Assembly (NCBI GenBank): GCA_035468985.1
Contig: DATISF010000008.1
Span: 1-64,000 of the forward strand
DNA from: DASVHS01 sp035468985
GTDB taxonomy: Bacteria; Acidobacteriota; Thermoanaerobaculia; Gp7-AA8
DNA length: 64,000 bases
Reading direction: 5' to 3'
Shown piece after piece: positions 32,331 through 41,068 of this stretch. The stretch's first letter is position 1; each line of letters opens with the position of its first letter. The notes beneath the pieces were generated by a model that saw only the letters and a program-made list of their open reading frames with translations, searched no databases and was not told the origin of the DNA. Position numbers and translations under genes: made by a program.

Positions 32331-33887
32331 GTGCGTAACTCCCGACCTTTCCTGATCCTCATCGTTCTCGACGGCTTCGGCTGCCGCAAAGAGAAACAGT
32401 GGAATGCGATCGCCGAGGCCGAGACGCCACGCTTCGATCGGCTGTTTCGCGATTGCCCGTGGACGACGCTCGATGCCTCCGGTCTCGCCGTCGGCCTTCC
32501 CGTGGGCCAGATGGGGAACTCCGAGGTCGGACACCTGAACATGGGCGCCGGCAGGATCGTCGATCAGGACATCGTCCGCATCAGCAAGGCGATGGACCGT
32601 CACGAGTTGGAGAAGAACCCCGTTCTCATCGATGCCGTGAAGAAGAGTGAGCGGATTCATCTCGCGGGACTTCTGTCCGACGGCGGCGTGCATTCCCTGC
32701 AGGAACACCTTTACGGACTGATCACCGCGGCGATTAGGCTTGGCGCGAAGGACGTGTACGTTCACGCCATTCTCGACGGGCGTGACACGCCTCCGAAGTC
32801 CGCTGAAAAATACCTGCGCGCGCTTCTCGATTTCCTGAAAGACAAACCGCAGGCGCATCTCTCCACGATCATCGGCCGCTACTACACGATGGATCGCGAC
32901 AAGCGTTGGGAGCGCGTGCAGCGCGGCTACGACCTCATGACGCTCGCCGTCGGCAGCCAGACGAAGGATCCGATCGAAACGCTGCGCCGTTTCTACGAGC
33001 AGAACGTCACCGACGAGTTCATGGAGCCGATCGCGGTCCTCGACGCATCGGGTGGGCATCGTGGAAAAGTCGAGGATGGCGACGCGCTGCTCTTCTTCAA
33101 TTTCCGCGCGGATCGCATGCGGCAGATCGTCACGGCGTTCAAGGACGAGGACTTCAGCGCGTTCAAGCGCACCGTGCATCCGAAGGTGAAGATCGCGACG
33201 ATGAATCGCTATCACGAAGACTTCCACCTCCCGGTGCTCTTTCCGCCGCAGCAGGTGAAGAACAACCTCGGCGAAGTGTGGTCGAGCGCGGGGCTGAAGC
33301 AGCTTCGCATCGCCGAGACCGAGAAGTACGCGCACGTGACGTTCTTCTTCAACGGCGGATCGGACACGGTTTTCCCCGGCGAAGAGCGCGTGCTGATCCC
33401 GTCGCCGAAGGTGGCCACCTACGACCTGAAGCCGGAGATGTCTGTTCCCGAGCTTTCCGATCGCGTCGTGCAGGGGATCGCGGCGAGGAAATACGACGTG
33501 ATCGTGCTGAACATCGCCAATCCGGACATGGTCGGGCACACCGGCGTGATGAAGGCGGCGGTCGAGGCCGTGCACGACACCGATGTGGCCGTTGCCAAGA
33601 TTCTCGACGCGGTGGCGAAGGTTGACGGCGTGGCGGTCATCACCGCCGATCACGGCAACTGCGAGCTGATGTTCGATCCGGCGACGAACCAGCCGCACAC
33701 CGCGCACACGACGAATCCCGTGCCCCTGATCCTCGTCGATCCGAAGAAGCGATTCGGCTCGCTGCGCAGCGGCGGCGCGCTGGAAAACGTCGCCCCCACG
33801 ATTCTGAACATCCTCGGTATCGAGCAGCCGAAGGAGATGACGGCGGAGAGTCTGCTCGTGCCCGATCCCGTCACGGTCCCGTCGTGA
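32331..33887 (+). CDS. gpmI: 2,3-bisphosphoglycerate-independent phosphoglycerate mutase
   Basis: A 518-residue alkaline-phosphatase-superfamily enzyme interconverting 3- and 2-phosphoglycerate with two manganese ions. LIVLDGFG carries the first metal Asp, QMGNSEVGHLNMGAGR the catalytic serine, HAILDGRDTPP and IIGRYYTMDRDKRWERV the substrate site, and FRADRMR and ITADHGNCE the remaining ligands. Full length. GTG start with an extended -10 box 9 bases upstream and no Shine-Dalgarno. Coupled to the next gene by a GTGA overlap. Confidence 0.95.
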   Translation: MRNSRPFLILIVLDGFGCRKEKQWNAIAEAETPRFDRLFRDCPWTTLDASGLAVGLPVGQMGNSEVGHLNMGAGRIVDQDIVRISKAMDRHELEKNPVLIDAVKKSERIHLAGLLSDGGVHSLQEHLYGLITAAIRLGAKDVYVHAILDGRDTPPKSAEKYLRALLDFLKDKPQAHLSTIIGRYYTMDRDKRWERVQRGYDLMTLAVGSQTKDPIETLRRFYEQNVTDEFMEPIAVLDASGGHRGKVEDGDALLFFNFRADRMRQIVTAFKDEDFSAFKRTVHPKVKIATMNRYHEDFHLPVLFPPQQVKNNLGEVWSSAGLKQLRIAETEKYAHVTFFFNGGSDTVFPGEERVLIPSPKVATYDLKPEMSVPELSDRVVQGIAARKYDVIVLNIANPDMVGHTGVMKAAVEAVHDTDVAVAKILDAVAKVDGVAVITADHGNCELMFDPATNQPHTAHTTNPVPLILVDPKKRFGSLRSGGALENVAPTILNILGIEQPKEMTAESLLVPDPVTVPS

Positions 33888-34486
33888 CCGAACAGCTGAT
33901 CCTCGTGCGGCACGGCGAGACCGTGCACAACGTCGCCGGAATCGCCCAGGGATGGGGCGACAGCGACCTGTCGGAGCGCGGGCAGCGGCAGGTGGCCCGT
34001 CTCGCCGAGCGGCTGAAGGCCTTCTCACCCGATGCGATTTACTCGTCGACCCTGCAGCGCGCCGTGGCGACCGCAGAAAGAATCGCCGCCGTCGTCGGAC
34101 TCGATGTTCGCCTGGTCGATGATCTTCGCGAGATGAACTACGGCCGCTGGGAGGGACAGAACTTCCGCGACATCCGCCGGAACGAGGAGCCGGTTTACCG
34201 GCGCTGGATTGCGGAGCCCGATTTTCCGTGTCCCGAGGGCGAGTCGCACGTCGACGTGCTGGCGCGCGTCCGCCGTGCGCTCGAATTGATCAACGGATCC
34301 AAGAGCCCGGTCATCGTCACGCACGGCACTGCAATTCGGATCGCCACCACCGCGTTACTGGAGCTTCCGTTGACCGCGTCGCGGCATTTCGCGCAGGACA
34401 ACGCCTCGATCAATGTGTTTCTCCGCCGCGGCGATCGATGGGTTCTGAAACTCTGGAACGACAACACGCATTGCGAGCAGTCATGA
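33884..34486 (+). CDS. Histidine phosphatase (phosphoglycerate-mutase superfamily)
   Basis: A 200-residue branch-1 histidine phosphatase: LVRHGETVHN carries the phospho-accepting His, SSTLQRAVATAERIA the second Arg, EMNYGRWEGQ the acid/base Glu region and VTHGTAIR the second His. Such proteins dephosphorylate diverse substrates (GpmB-, CobC- or PhoE-like); the substrate is not readable. It overlaps gpmI upstream and argS downstream by 4 bases each, so all three form one operon. Confidence 0.87.
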   Translation: MTEQLILVRHGETVHNVAGIAQGWGDSDLSERGQRQVARLAERLKAFSPDAIYSSTLQRAVATAERIAAVVGLDVRLVDDLREMNYGRWEGQNFRDIRRNEEPVYRRWIAEPDFPCPEGESHVDVLARVRRALELINGSKSPVIVTHGTAIRIATTALLELPLTASRHFAQDNASINVFLRRGDRWVLKLWNDNTHCEQS

Positions 34487-36441
34487 TCCTCGAACAGATT
34501 ACCGACCAGCTCATGGAGACGCTCAAGTCGCGCGTTCTCGCACTCTTCGGACACGCGGTCGACCGCGTCGTCCTGCAGGCTCCGCCCAAACTACACATGG
34601 GCGATCTGGCCACGCCGCTTTGCCTGGAGCTGGCGAAGGCCCTGAAGCGCAAGCCGCGGGAGATCGCCGAAGCGGTGGCCAGGGACCTCAAGTTGCCGAT
34701 GCTGGTGCAGTCAGTCTCGATCGAAGGTGCGGGATATCTCAATTTCCGCCTGGACCGCGGCGGATTTGCGGCGGCGCACATCGCCACGGTGATGGAGCGC
34801 TCGCCCGCAAGCGGCGAGCGGGTCATCGTCGAGCATACGAACATCAATCCGAACAAGGCCGCGCACATCGGCCACATCCGCAACGCCGTCCTCGGCGACA
34901 CGCTCGTACGCGCATTGCGATGGCTCGGCGCGACCGTCGAGGTGCAGAACTACATCGACGACACCGGGGTGCAGGTCGCGGATGTCGTCGTGGCGTTCGA
35001 ACATCTGCTGAAGGAAACGCCGGAGCAGATCGCCGCGCGTGCCACGGATCCGAAATTCGATTACTTCTGCTGGGATCTCTACGCGCAGATCACGGGCTAC
35101 TACGCCGGCCATCCTGATTCGAAGCAATGGCGTCTCGACACGCTGCATCGCATCGAGCGCGGAGAAGGGGACGCCTGGAAGATCTCCCGGATCGTCGCGC
35201 CGGCCATCGTGCGGCGTCACATCGCCACGATGCTGCGACTCGACATTGAGTACGACCTCCTGCCGAAGGAGAGCGACATCATTGGCCTCCACTTCTGGGA
35301 GCGCGCGTTCACGCTGCTGAAGGAATCGCGGGCGGTCACCTTCGAGACCGAGGGAAAGCACAAGGGCTGCTGGGTCATGAAGCTGGCGGAGGCGGCCGAG
35401 TTCGAGGGGATGGACGAGCCGGACAAGATTCTCGTCCGGTCCAACGGCACGGTCACGTACACCGGGAAGGACATCGCCTATCAGCTCTGGAAGTTCGGAC
35501 TTCTGGATCGGACATTCAACTATCGGGAGTTTCTGCGCTACGCGGACGGCCGGATTCTGTGGGAATCGACGTCCGAGGACGGTTCGCCGGCGGCGCCGAA
35601 ATTCGGCGGCGCGAAACGCGTGTACAACGTGATCGACGTCCGCCAGTCCTACCTGCAGAAAGTCGTGAAGGAAGGTCTGCGCCTTCTCGGCCACGAGCGC
35701 GAGGCAGAGAACTCGATTCACTTCTCCTACGAGATGGTTGCGCTCACGCCGGCCACGGCGAAAGCGCTGGGTATGGACATCTCCGAGGAGGATGCGAGCC
35801 GGGCGTACATCGAGATGTCGGGCCGAAAGGGCCTGGGCGTGAAGGCCGACGACCTGATGAACATCCTCGAGGAGAAGGCCACCGATGCCGTCCGGGAGGG
35901 CGCGAAGACCGAGGGGTTATCGGACGAGGAGATGCGGGTTCTCGGCCGTCAGGTGGCGATCGCTGCGCTACGATATTTCATGATGAAATATGGTCGTAAT
36001 AAAGTGATCGCATTCGACTTCGCCGAGGCGCTCACCTTCGAAGGCGACTCGGGGCCGTACCTTCAGTACTCCACCGTTCGCGTGCTGAACATCTTCCGGA
36101 AGATGAGGGAGCGCGGTGTCGATCCGCTGATCGATGACCGCTCCCTCGACCGTCTCACGCTCAACGAAGGGATCACCGACGAGATGTGGGAACTGGTCCG
36201 CCGCAGCGCGGAGCTGCCCTCGGCGATCCGGAGGGCGGTCGACTCGCTCGAGCTCTCCGTCATCACGCATGACCTGCTGGAGCTCGCCCAGAAGTTCAAC
36301 TCGTTCTATCACCGCTATCCGATCCTCAACGAGAAGGACGATGCCGAGCGCCAGCGGCGGGCCGTGTGCGCGGAGATCTTCCGGCGCACCATGGTGGGCG
36401 CGCTCGATCTGCTGGGGATTCCGGTTCCCGAGAGGATGTAG
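34483..36441 (+). CDS. argS: Arginine--tRNA ligase
   Basis: A 652-residue class Ia synthetase. It has an N-terminal additional domain with GDLATPLCLELAK, the HIGH-type motif NPNKAAHIGHIRNA, then YTGKDIAYQLWKFG, the KMSK-equivalent EMSGRKGLG and an anticodon-binding helical domain at the end (LQYSTVRVLNIFRK). Full length. The ATG overlaps the phosphatase stop (ATGA). Its TAG stop is formed by the first bases of a palindromic repeat. A patch of AT-rich codons lies at 35968-36010 in an otherwise GC-rich gene. Confidence 0.95.
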   Translation: MILEQITDQLMETLKSRVLALFGHAVDRVVLQAPPKLHMGDLATPLCLELAKALKRKPREIAEAVARDLKLPMLVQSVSIEGAGYLNFRLDRGGFAAAHIATVMERSPASGERVIVEHTNINPNKAAHIGHIRNAVLGDTLVRALRWLGATVEVQNYIDDTGVQVADVVVAFEHLLKETPEQIAARATDPKFDYFCWDLYAQITGYYAGHPDSKQWRLDTLHRIERGEGDAWKISRIVAPAIVRRHIATMLRLDIEYDLLPKESDIIGLHFWERAFTLLKESRAVTFETEGKHKGCWVMKLAEAAEFEGMDEPDKILVRSNGTVTYTGKDIAYQLWKFGLLDRTFNYREFLRYADGRILWESTSEDGSPAAPKFGGAKRVYNVIDVRQSYLQKVVKEGLRLLGHEREAENSIHFSYEMVALTPATAKALGMDISEEDASRAYIEMSGRKGLGVKADDLMNILEEKATDAVREGAKTEGLSDEEMRVLGRQVAIAALRYFMMKYGRNKVIAFDFAEALTFEGDSGPYLQYSTVRVLNIFRKMRERGVDPLIDDRSLDRLTLNEGITDEMWELVRRSAELPSAIRRAVDSLELSVITHDLLELAQKFNSFYHRYPILNEKDDAERQRRAVCAEIFRRTMVGALDLLGIPVPERM

Positions 36442-36512
36442 GTCCGACTCTCCAGTCGGATGTAGGTCCGACTCTCCAGTCGGACGGCCGGCTGGAGAGC
36501 CGGCCCTGCGTC
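36438..36512. repeat. GC-rich palindromic element with a 24-base tandem duplication
   Basis: GTAGGTCCGACTCTCCAGTC occurs twice with a 24-base period, followed by CCGGCTGGAGAGCCGGCCCT. It starts inside the argS stop codon and reads as a potential hairpin behind argS. Confidence 0.75.
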
Positions 36513-36516
36513 CTGT

Positions 36517-36522
36517 TACAAT
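36517..36522 (+). promoter_or_regulatory. Possible -10 box upstream of a small membrane-protein gene
   Basis: TACAAT just after the palindromic element; initiation near 36529 would give a leader of about 28 bases. Confidence 0.3.
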
Positions 36523-36556
36523 TCAGACAGACGTTCGTCCAGGCGTCGGTCACAGA

Positions 36557-36724
36557 ATGAAACCTCGTATCGATCTTCAGGATCTCGCGCTGCGCGGGCT
36601 GATTCTCCTCGCCGGCGCAATCTCGGCAGTGTTGTTCATCATGAAGGGGCAGGCGCACGCGCTGCCTGCCCTCGCCGCCGGTGCAACGCTGGGCGCATTC
36701 GCGATGCGCCCCCGGGAAGAGTAG
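36557..36724 (+). CDS. Small single-pass or hairpin membrane protein
   Basis: A 55-residue protein: a charged start (MKPRIDLQDLALR), a hydrophobic segment GLILLAGAISAVLFIM, a short loop and a second weakly hydrophobic stretch ALPALAAGATLGAFA before RPREE. I recognise no family. There is no strong Shine-Dalgarno. Its stop is 3 bases from the stop of the convergent cold-shock gene. That it is translated is an inference from its coherent membrane-protein composition. Confidence 0.5.
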   Translation: MKPRIDLQDLALRGLILLAGAISAVLFIMKGQAHALPALAAGATLGAFAMRPREE

Positions 36725-36727
36725 CCG

Positions 36728-36949
36728 TTACGAAGCAGCCTGTTCGGCACGGCGGACGTTTTCCGCCTGGAGACCTTTGGGTCCCTGCTTGACGTCGAAC
36801 TCGACTTTCTCGCCCTCGTTCAGAGTCCGGTAGCCGGACTGGTTGACGATGGCGGTGTGATGCACGAAGACGTCTTCACCCGTCTCTCTCTTGATGAAGC
36901 CATACCCTTTATCGTTGTTGAACCATTTGACCGTGCCTGTTTCGGGCAT
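36728..36949 (-). CDS. cspA: Cold-shock domain protein
   Basis: A 73-residue five-stranded OB-fold protein with RNP1 KGYGFI and RNP2 VFVHH, plus the usual TGTVKWFN start. It binds single-stranded RNA and DNA and acts as an RNA chaperone. A clear Shine-Dalgarno (GGAGG, 7 bases before the ATG) fits the leadered mRNAs typical of the family. The gap of 68 bases upstream is long enough for a short 5' leader only. CspA as a name reflects family, not orthology. Confidence 0.93.
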   Translation of the reverse strand: MPETGTVKWFNNDKGYGFIKRETGEDVFVHHTAIVNQSGYRTLNEGEKVEFDVKQGPKGLQAENVRRAEQAAS

Positions 36950-37017
36950 TCCCTACCTCCGAAGTTCCTGCGGGCATCGGGTGAATGCTGCAATGTTCGG
37001 GCCGCCGCTTACCGATT

Positions 37018-37881
37018 TCACCAGATAAGTGCGCGGTTCATCCCGATCCGTTGAAACCCAATCGATTCATAAAGAGCCACTGCCGGCAGATTGAAGTCGT
37101 TGACGAACAGCGTCACATCCTTCCCTCGCCGGAAGAGATGACCGCAAACTTCGCGGAGCATCGTTCGCGCCAGACCCCGCCTCCGGAACTGCGGATGGGT
37201 CCAGACGCCCATGAGCTGCACGGCCTCATCGCTGACAGCGGAGAACTCGCACTTCGTCGCGATGAGCCCCTCCTTGATCTGCACGATTGCCCGACGTCGA
37301 TCGACCAGCTCCCGCACCCGGTCGCGGTACCCGACCGCGTCGCGTTCCAACGGATCGATGCCCACCTCTTCTTTGTGCATGGCCGCACACGCCGGAACGA
37401 GCTGGTCGAGATCGTCCACCGTCGCGTAACGGCTGTGAACGAGATCGGGAAACTCGAACCGTTTCCGGATTGCGTACACGGGCTGGTTCATACGGACAAC
37501 GGTCGGCGGATCGACGCGGGTGCGCAGCCGGTCCCAAAGCTTCTCCACCAGATTGGCAGGCGAGATGATCGCTCGGACCGGCAGCATGCGGGCGATGATC
37601 CGCTCTGCGACCATTGCTACGGCGGAGTCGACGATGTCGTCGTGTTCGGCAGGATCGGCGGCGAGCACGATGTTCGTCGCCAGCGACGCGAGCAGCACGA
37701 TGCCGCGGTTATGGCGCACGGCGTAGATCTGCGTCGCCGCTGCGCTGCGCTCCTCGATGAGGCGCGAGATGAGATAGACGTTGACCAGTGGATCGCGTTG
37801 AAGAAACGCGGTGGCGTTCCTCAGGTCGTCTTCGGCGAGGGCGCGCAGTGACCAGCGCCCCTCGACGAGCAGGCTCACCAT
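37018..37881 (-). CDS. GNAT acetyltransferase with N-terminal DUF4081-like domain
   Basis: A 287-residue protein. The N-terminal half (about 1-140) resembles the DUF4081 domain that precedes GNAT in some actinobacterial and acidobacterial proteins (LQRDPLVNVYLISRL). The C-terminal half is a GNAT domain with the acetyl-CoA motif GVWTHPQFRRRGLARTML and the NDFNLPAVALYESIGF end. The acceptor is unknown. The gene stands alone; a perfect hairpin lies between it and nagB upstream. Confidence 0.8.
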   Translation of the reverse strand: MVSLLVEGRWSLRALAEDDLRNATAFLQRDPLVNVYLISRLIEERSAAATQIYAVRHNRGIVLLASLATNIVLAADPAEHDDIVDSAVAMVAERIIARMLPVRAIISPANLVEKLWDRLRTRVDPPTVVRMNQPVYAIRKRFEFPDLVHSRYATVDDLDQLVPACAAMHKEEVGIDPLERDAVGYRDRVRELVDRRRAIVQIKEGLIATKCEFSAVSDEAVQLMGVWTHPQFRRRGLARTMLREVCGHLFRRGKDVTLFVNDFNLPAVALYESIGFQRIGMNRALIW

Positions 37882-37958
37882 ACGGTCCTCGGGCTCTCAG
37901 AGCTCACCATGAGCCAAATATGCTATGCCGTCGACGACCTTGTGCCAAAGGGGGCCAC

Positions 37959-38029
37959 GGGGTCAGAGCTTCGATTCGCCCGAAATTCTCCAGACCGTAG
38001 GAAAACGGGCGAATCGAAGCTCTGACCCC
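37959..38029. repeat. Perfect 24-base inverted repeat (REP/MITE-like hairpin)
   Basis: GGGGTCAGAGCTTCGATTCG plus four more bases is repeated as its exact complement after a 23-base loop. The stem has no mismatch over 24 pairs. It lies 3 bases from the nagB stop and 78 bases from the GNAT start. The GGGGTCAGAGC ends recall REP elements moved by RAYT transposases; no such gene is in the window. Confidence 0.85.
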
Positions 38030-38031
38030 AG

Positions 38032-38733
38032 TCAGGCCACGAGTACGTGGACGTTCGGATGCGTCCACAGCGCCGAAGCGGGAAACGTCACGTCGACGAC
38101 GCGCGACCTGAGGCGCGCGATCGCTTCTTCCTTGCCGTTGCCGGTGGCCAGAAGAACGATGCGCCCCGATTCCAGGATCGTGCCGATGCCCATCGTGATG
38201 GCGTGGGTGGGTGGGTGGCGGTCGGCGAAATACTGGGCGTTCGCCGCGCGCGTCGACTCCGTCAGCTCGACGACGCGCGTGCGCGCGTTGAACGGCGTGC
38301 CGGGCTCGTTGAACGCGATGTGACCATTGCGCCCCAAACCGAGGAACGTGAGGCCGAGACCTCCGGCATCGTCGATGTCGTGTTCGTAGCGGCGGCATTC
38401 GGTATCGAGATCCGCCGCCATCCCGTTCGGAATGTGCGTGTGCGCGGGATCGAGATCGACGTGATCGAAGAGATTCCGTTTCATGTAGGTGAAGTAGCTG
38501 CCGTCATGTTCATGGGGGATTCCGGCGTACTCGTCGAGATTGAACGTGGTGACCTGGCGAAAGCAGCGGTACTCACGCGCGCACTCGGCGGCGATGCGCT
38601 GGTACATGCCGAGAGGCGTCCTGCCCGTCGGAAGTCCGAGGGCGATGCGAGGCTCGTTGCGGATGGATTCGAGGAGGATCATCGCCGCGCGCGCGGAGAG
38701 CGCGTCGTAATCGTGGAGCTTTTCCCAGATCAC
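38032..38733 (-). CDS. nagB: Glucosamine-6-phosphate deaminase
   Basis: A 233-residue enzyme turning glucosamine-6-phosphate into fructose-6-phosphate and ammonia. Motifs: LPTGRTPLGMY, FNLDEYAGI with the general base Asp, and LGLGRNGHIAFNEPG with the catalytic His. Length is typical of the shorter NagB group without the allosteric tail. It is the last gene of murQ-anmK-nagA-nagB, coupled to nagA by a 4-base overlap. Confidence 0.94.
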   Translation of the reverse strand: MIWEKLHDYDALSARAAMILLESIRNEPRIALGLPTGRTPLGMYQRIAAECAREYRCFRQVTTFNLDEYAGIPHEHDGSYFTYMKRNLFDHVDLDPAHTHIPNGMAADLDTECRRYEHDIDDAGGLGLTFLGLGRNGHIAFNEPGTPFNARTRVVELTESTRAANAQYFADRHPPTHAITMGIGTILESGRIVLLATGNGKEEAIARLRSRVVDVTFPASALWTHPNVHVLVA

Positions 38734-39869
38734 CTCGCGACCTCGGCTCCGCGCGTGAAGACGCGCTCGATCTCGAATTTCTCCGTCAGCACCACGATGT
38801 CGGCGTCGTAACTGTTCTCCAGCCGCCCCTTCCGGTCGGCCACGTTCAGGATCCTCGCCGGGATCTCGGTGGCCATCGGCAATACTCTTTCGATCGGCAG
38901 ACCGGCCAGCTCGACCATGTTCTGCACGGCGGCATTCATCGTCAGCACACTTCCGGCCAGCGTTCCGTTCGGCAGCCGCGCCGATCCCTCGGTCACGGTC
39001 ACGTCGTAGTCATAGAGCTTGTATTTCCCCTCGGGCATGCCCGCCGCGCGGATGGCGTCGGTGACGAGCACGATCCGTCCCGGCATGGCCGTGCAGGCGA
39101 TGCGCAGCACCGCCGGATGAACGTGGATGCCGTCGGCGATCAGCTCGGCCGTGGCGTCGACCGACTCCAGCGCCGCGCCGACGACTCCCGGCTCGCGGTG
39201 ATGCATTCCGGTCATGGCGTTGAAGAGATGCGTGAAGTGGGACGCGCCCCACTCGAGCGCGGCGACGGCGTCCGCGAACATCGCGCCGGTGTGTCCGATC
39301 GAGAAGAGCACGCGCCCGCGGAAATGCTCGATGAGCGCGCGTGCGCCGTCGATCTCCGGCGCGAGCGTCATCATCCAGCGAAGACGCGGACCGGTGGCGA
39401 TGAGATCGGACAGCTCCTGGATGTCGGATGGCCGGATCGAAGACACATCCTGCGCGCCGGCGCTCCGCGCATTGATGAACGGTCCCTCGAGATGGATCCC
39501 GCAGATTTCGGCGCCCGACGGAGCATTCGCCGCGGTCCTGGAGATCGCTGCCGCCGCTCGATGAAGATCGGACTTCGACGCCGAAAGCGTCGTCGGCGCC
39601 AGTGCGGTCGTTCCGTTCTTTGCGTGGAAGTTGATGATGCGTTCGTTCGCGTCGCCGTCGCCGTCGGTGAAGTCGGCTCCGTCGCCGCCGTGCACGTGAA
39701 CGTCGATGAAACCGGGGACCATGAGGCCGCGCACGCGGTCGGCGGATGCCGGCGGCACGGCGATCTGCATGACGTCGACGATCTCCGATCCGCGAATGGT
39801 CAGGAGGATGTCGTCCTTGATCGTGCCGTCGACGAAGGCGCGGCCGTGAATGCGTTTTTCGCCGTTCAT
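38730..39869 (-). CDS. nagA: N-acetylglucosamine-6-phosphate deacetylase
   Basis: A 379-residue amidohydrolase with metal-site PGFIDVHVHGG, GIHLEGPF, the His pair in SIGHTGA and THLFNAMTGMHHREPG, and the catalytic Asp in VLVTDAIRAAG. It removes the acetyl group from GlcNAc-6-phosphate released by MurQ. I chose the ATG at 39869 because it gives the ATGA overlap with anmK; a TTG two codons upstream is possible. Confidence 0.94.
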   Translation of the reverse strand: MNGEKRIHGRAFVDGTIKDDILLTIRGSEIVDVMQIAVPPASADRVRGLMVPGFIDVHVHGGDGADFTDGDGDANERIINFHAKNGTTALAPTTLSASKSDLHRAAAAISRTAANAPSGAEICGIHLEGPFINARSAGAQDVSSIRPSDIQELSDLIATGPRLRWMMTLAPEIDGARALIEHFRGRVLFSIGHTGAMFADAVAALEWGASHFTHLFNAMTGMHHREPGVVGAALESVDATAELIADGIHVHPAVLRIACTAMPGRIVLVTDAIRAAGMPEGKYKLYDYDVTVTEGSARLPNGTLAGSVLTMNAAVQNMVELAGLPIERVLPMATEIPARILNVADRKGRLENSYDADIVVLTEKFEIERVFTRGAEVAR

Positions 39870-41068
39870 AAACAAATCTTTCCGAGGATTGCCGGCTCGC
39901 CGCCGGTCGCGCTCGGGACGTTGGTCGGCATTCCAGCAATGGAATCGTTTGCGATCAGGGCCATCGCCATCGCTTCCTTCTCCTGGAGATGTTCGTAGAC
40001 GCGGATCTCACACTCCGGAAGGCGCTCGCGCAACATCTGGATGAGAACCGGATTCTTCGCGCCGCCGCCGGCGACGATCATCTCGTCGACCTTCCGGCCG
40101 ATGAACGCGTGATAGGCGTGCGCGATCGACTCGGCCGTGAACGCGGTGGCCGTGGCCATCAGGTCGTCGAACGGCGTGCCGGCGAAGCGGTCGACGATGC
40201 GGCGTGCAAACTGGCGGCCGAAGCGCTCGCGTCCCGTCGTCTTCGGAGGCGCCAGCTGGAAATACGGATCGGACATGCACCAGGCGAGGATCTCGGGGAT
40301 CACGTTGCCGCGTGCGGCACGCGCACCATCGCGGTCGAACGTCTCCGTTCCGTCGCTCAGGATGTAGACGAGCGCATCGATGATCATGTTGCCGGGCCCG
40401 GTGTCGAACGCCAGCACATCTGCGAGCTCCGCGCGGGGAGCAACATAGGTCACGTTTGCGATGCCGCCGATGTTCTGCATGGCTCGCGCCTTTTTTGCAT
40501 GGCGGAGCTGTGCCCAGTCGAAGTAGGCGACGAGTGGCGCGCCGTGTCCGCCGGCGGCAACATCGCGGACGCGCAGGTCGCCGACCGTGAGGATGCCGGT
40601 CCGCTCGGCGATCACCGCCGCCTGTCCGATCGCGAGCGTGGAGCGCGTCGACACCTTCCTGCCGAGCCACGGCACGCTCGCCGCGGACTCCTCGGTGGTC
40701 GGACGCGGACGGTGCCAGATCGTCTGTCCCGCGGCGGCGACGACGTCAATGTCATCGTTGGTCATTCCGGCGTCGGCGATCACGCGGTTCGCGGCCGCGG
40801 CGAACAGCTCGCCGAGAACGAAATCGAGATGGCAGATCTCCTCGATCCGTGCCTTCTCCTTGTCGAACAGCGTGTTGATGCGCGTGCGGATCTCCGCTGG
40901 GAAGGGATAGCTGCCGAAGCGGATCTTCTCGATCGTCGCGTCGGGAGCGTGCCCGGTGATCCTCACCAGAACCGCATCGATGGCGTCGACGGACGTCCCC
41001 GACATCAGCCCGATGACGACACGCCGTTTCTTCTTCGCAACGGCGATGAGCCGTTCGAGGCGGTTCAC
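39866..41068 (-). CDS. anmK: Anhydro-N-acetylmuramic acid kinase
   Basis: A 400-residue sugar kinase of the ASKHA fold. It phosphorylates and opens 1,6-anhydroMurNAc produced by lytic transglycosylases. Landmarks: VIGLMSGTSVDAIDAVLV at the ATP site, AAAGQTIWHRP, and FDTGPGNMIIDA. It lies between murQ and nagA with 4-base overlaps on both sides, exactly the order needed to convert anhydroMurNAc to GlcN-6-phosphate. The SLT and RlpA enzymes elsewhere in the window would supply its substrate. Confidence 0.95.
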   Translation of the reverse strand: MNRLERLIAVAKKKRRVVIGLMSGTSVDAIDAVLVRITGHAPDATIEKIRFGSYPFPAEIRTRINTLFDKEKARIEEICHLDFVLGELFAAAANRVIADAGMTNDDIDVVAAAGQTIWHRPRPTTEESAASVPWLGRKVSTRSTLAIGQAAVIAERTGILTVGDLRVRDVAAGGHGAPLVAYFDWAQLRHAKKARAMQNIGGIANVTYVAPRAELADVLAFDTGPGNMIIDALVYILSDGTETFDRDGARAARGNVIPEILAWCMSDPYFQLAPPKTTGRERFGRQFARRIVDRFAGTPFDDLMATATAFTAESIAHAYHAFIGRKVDEMIVAGGGAKNPVLIQMLRERLPECEIRVYEHLQEKEAMAMALIANDSIAGMPTNVPSATGGEPAILGKICL

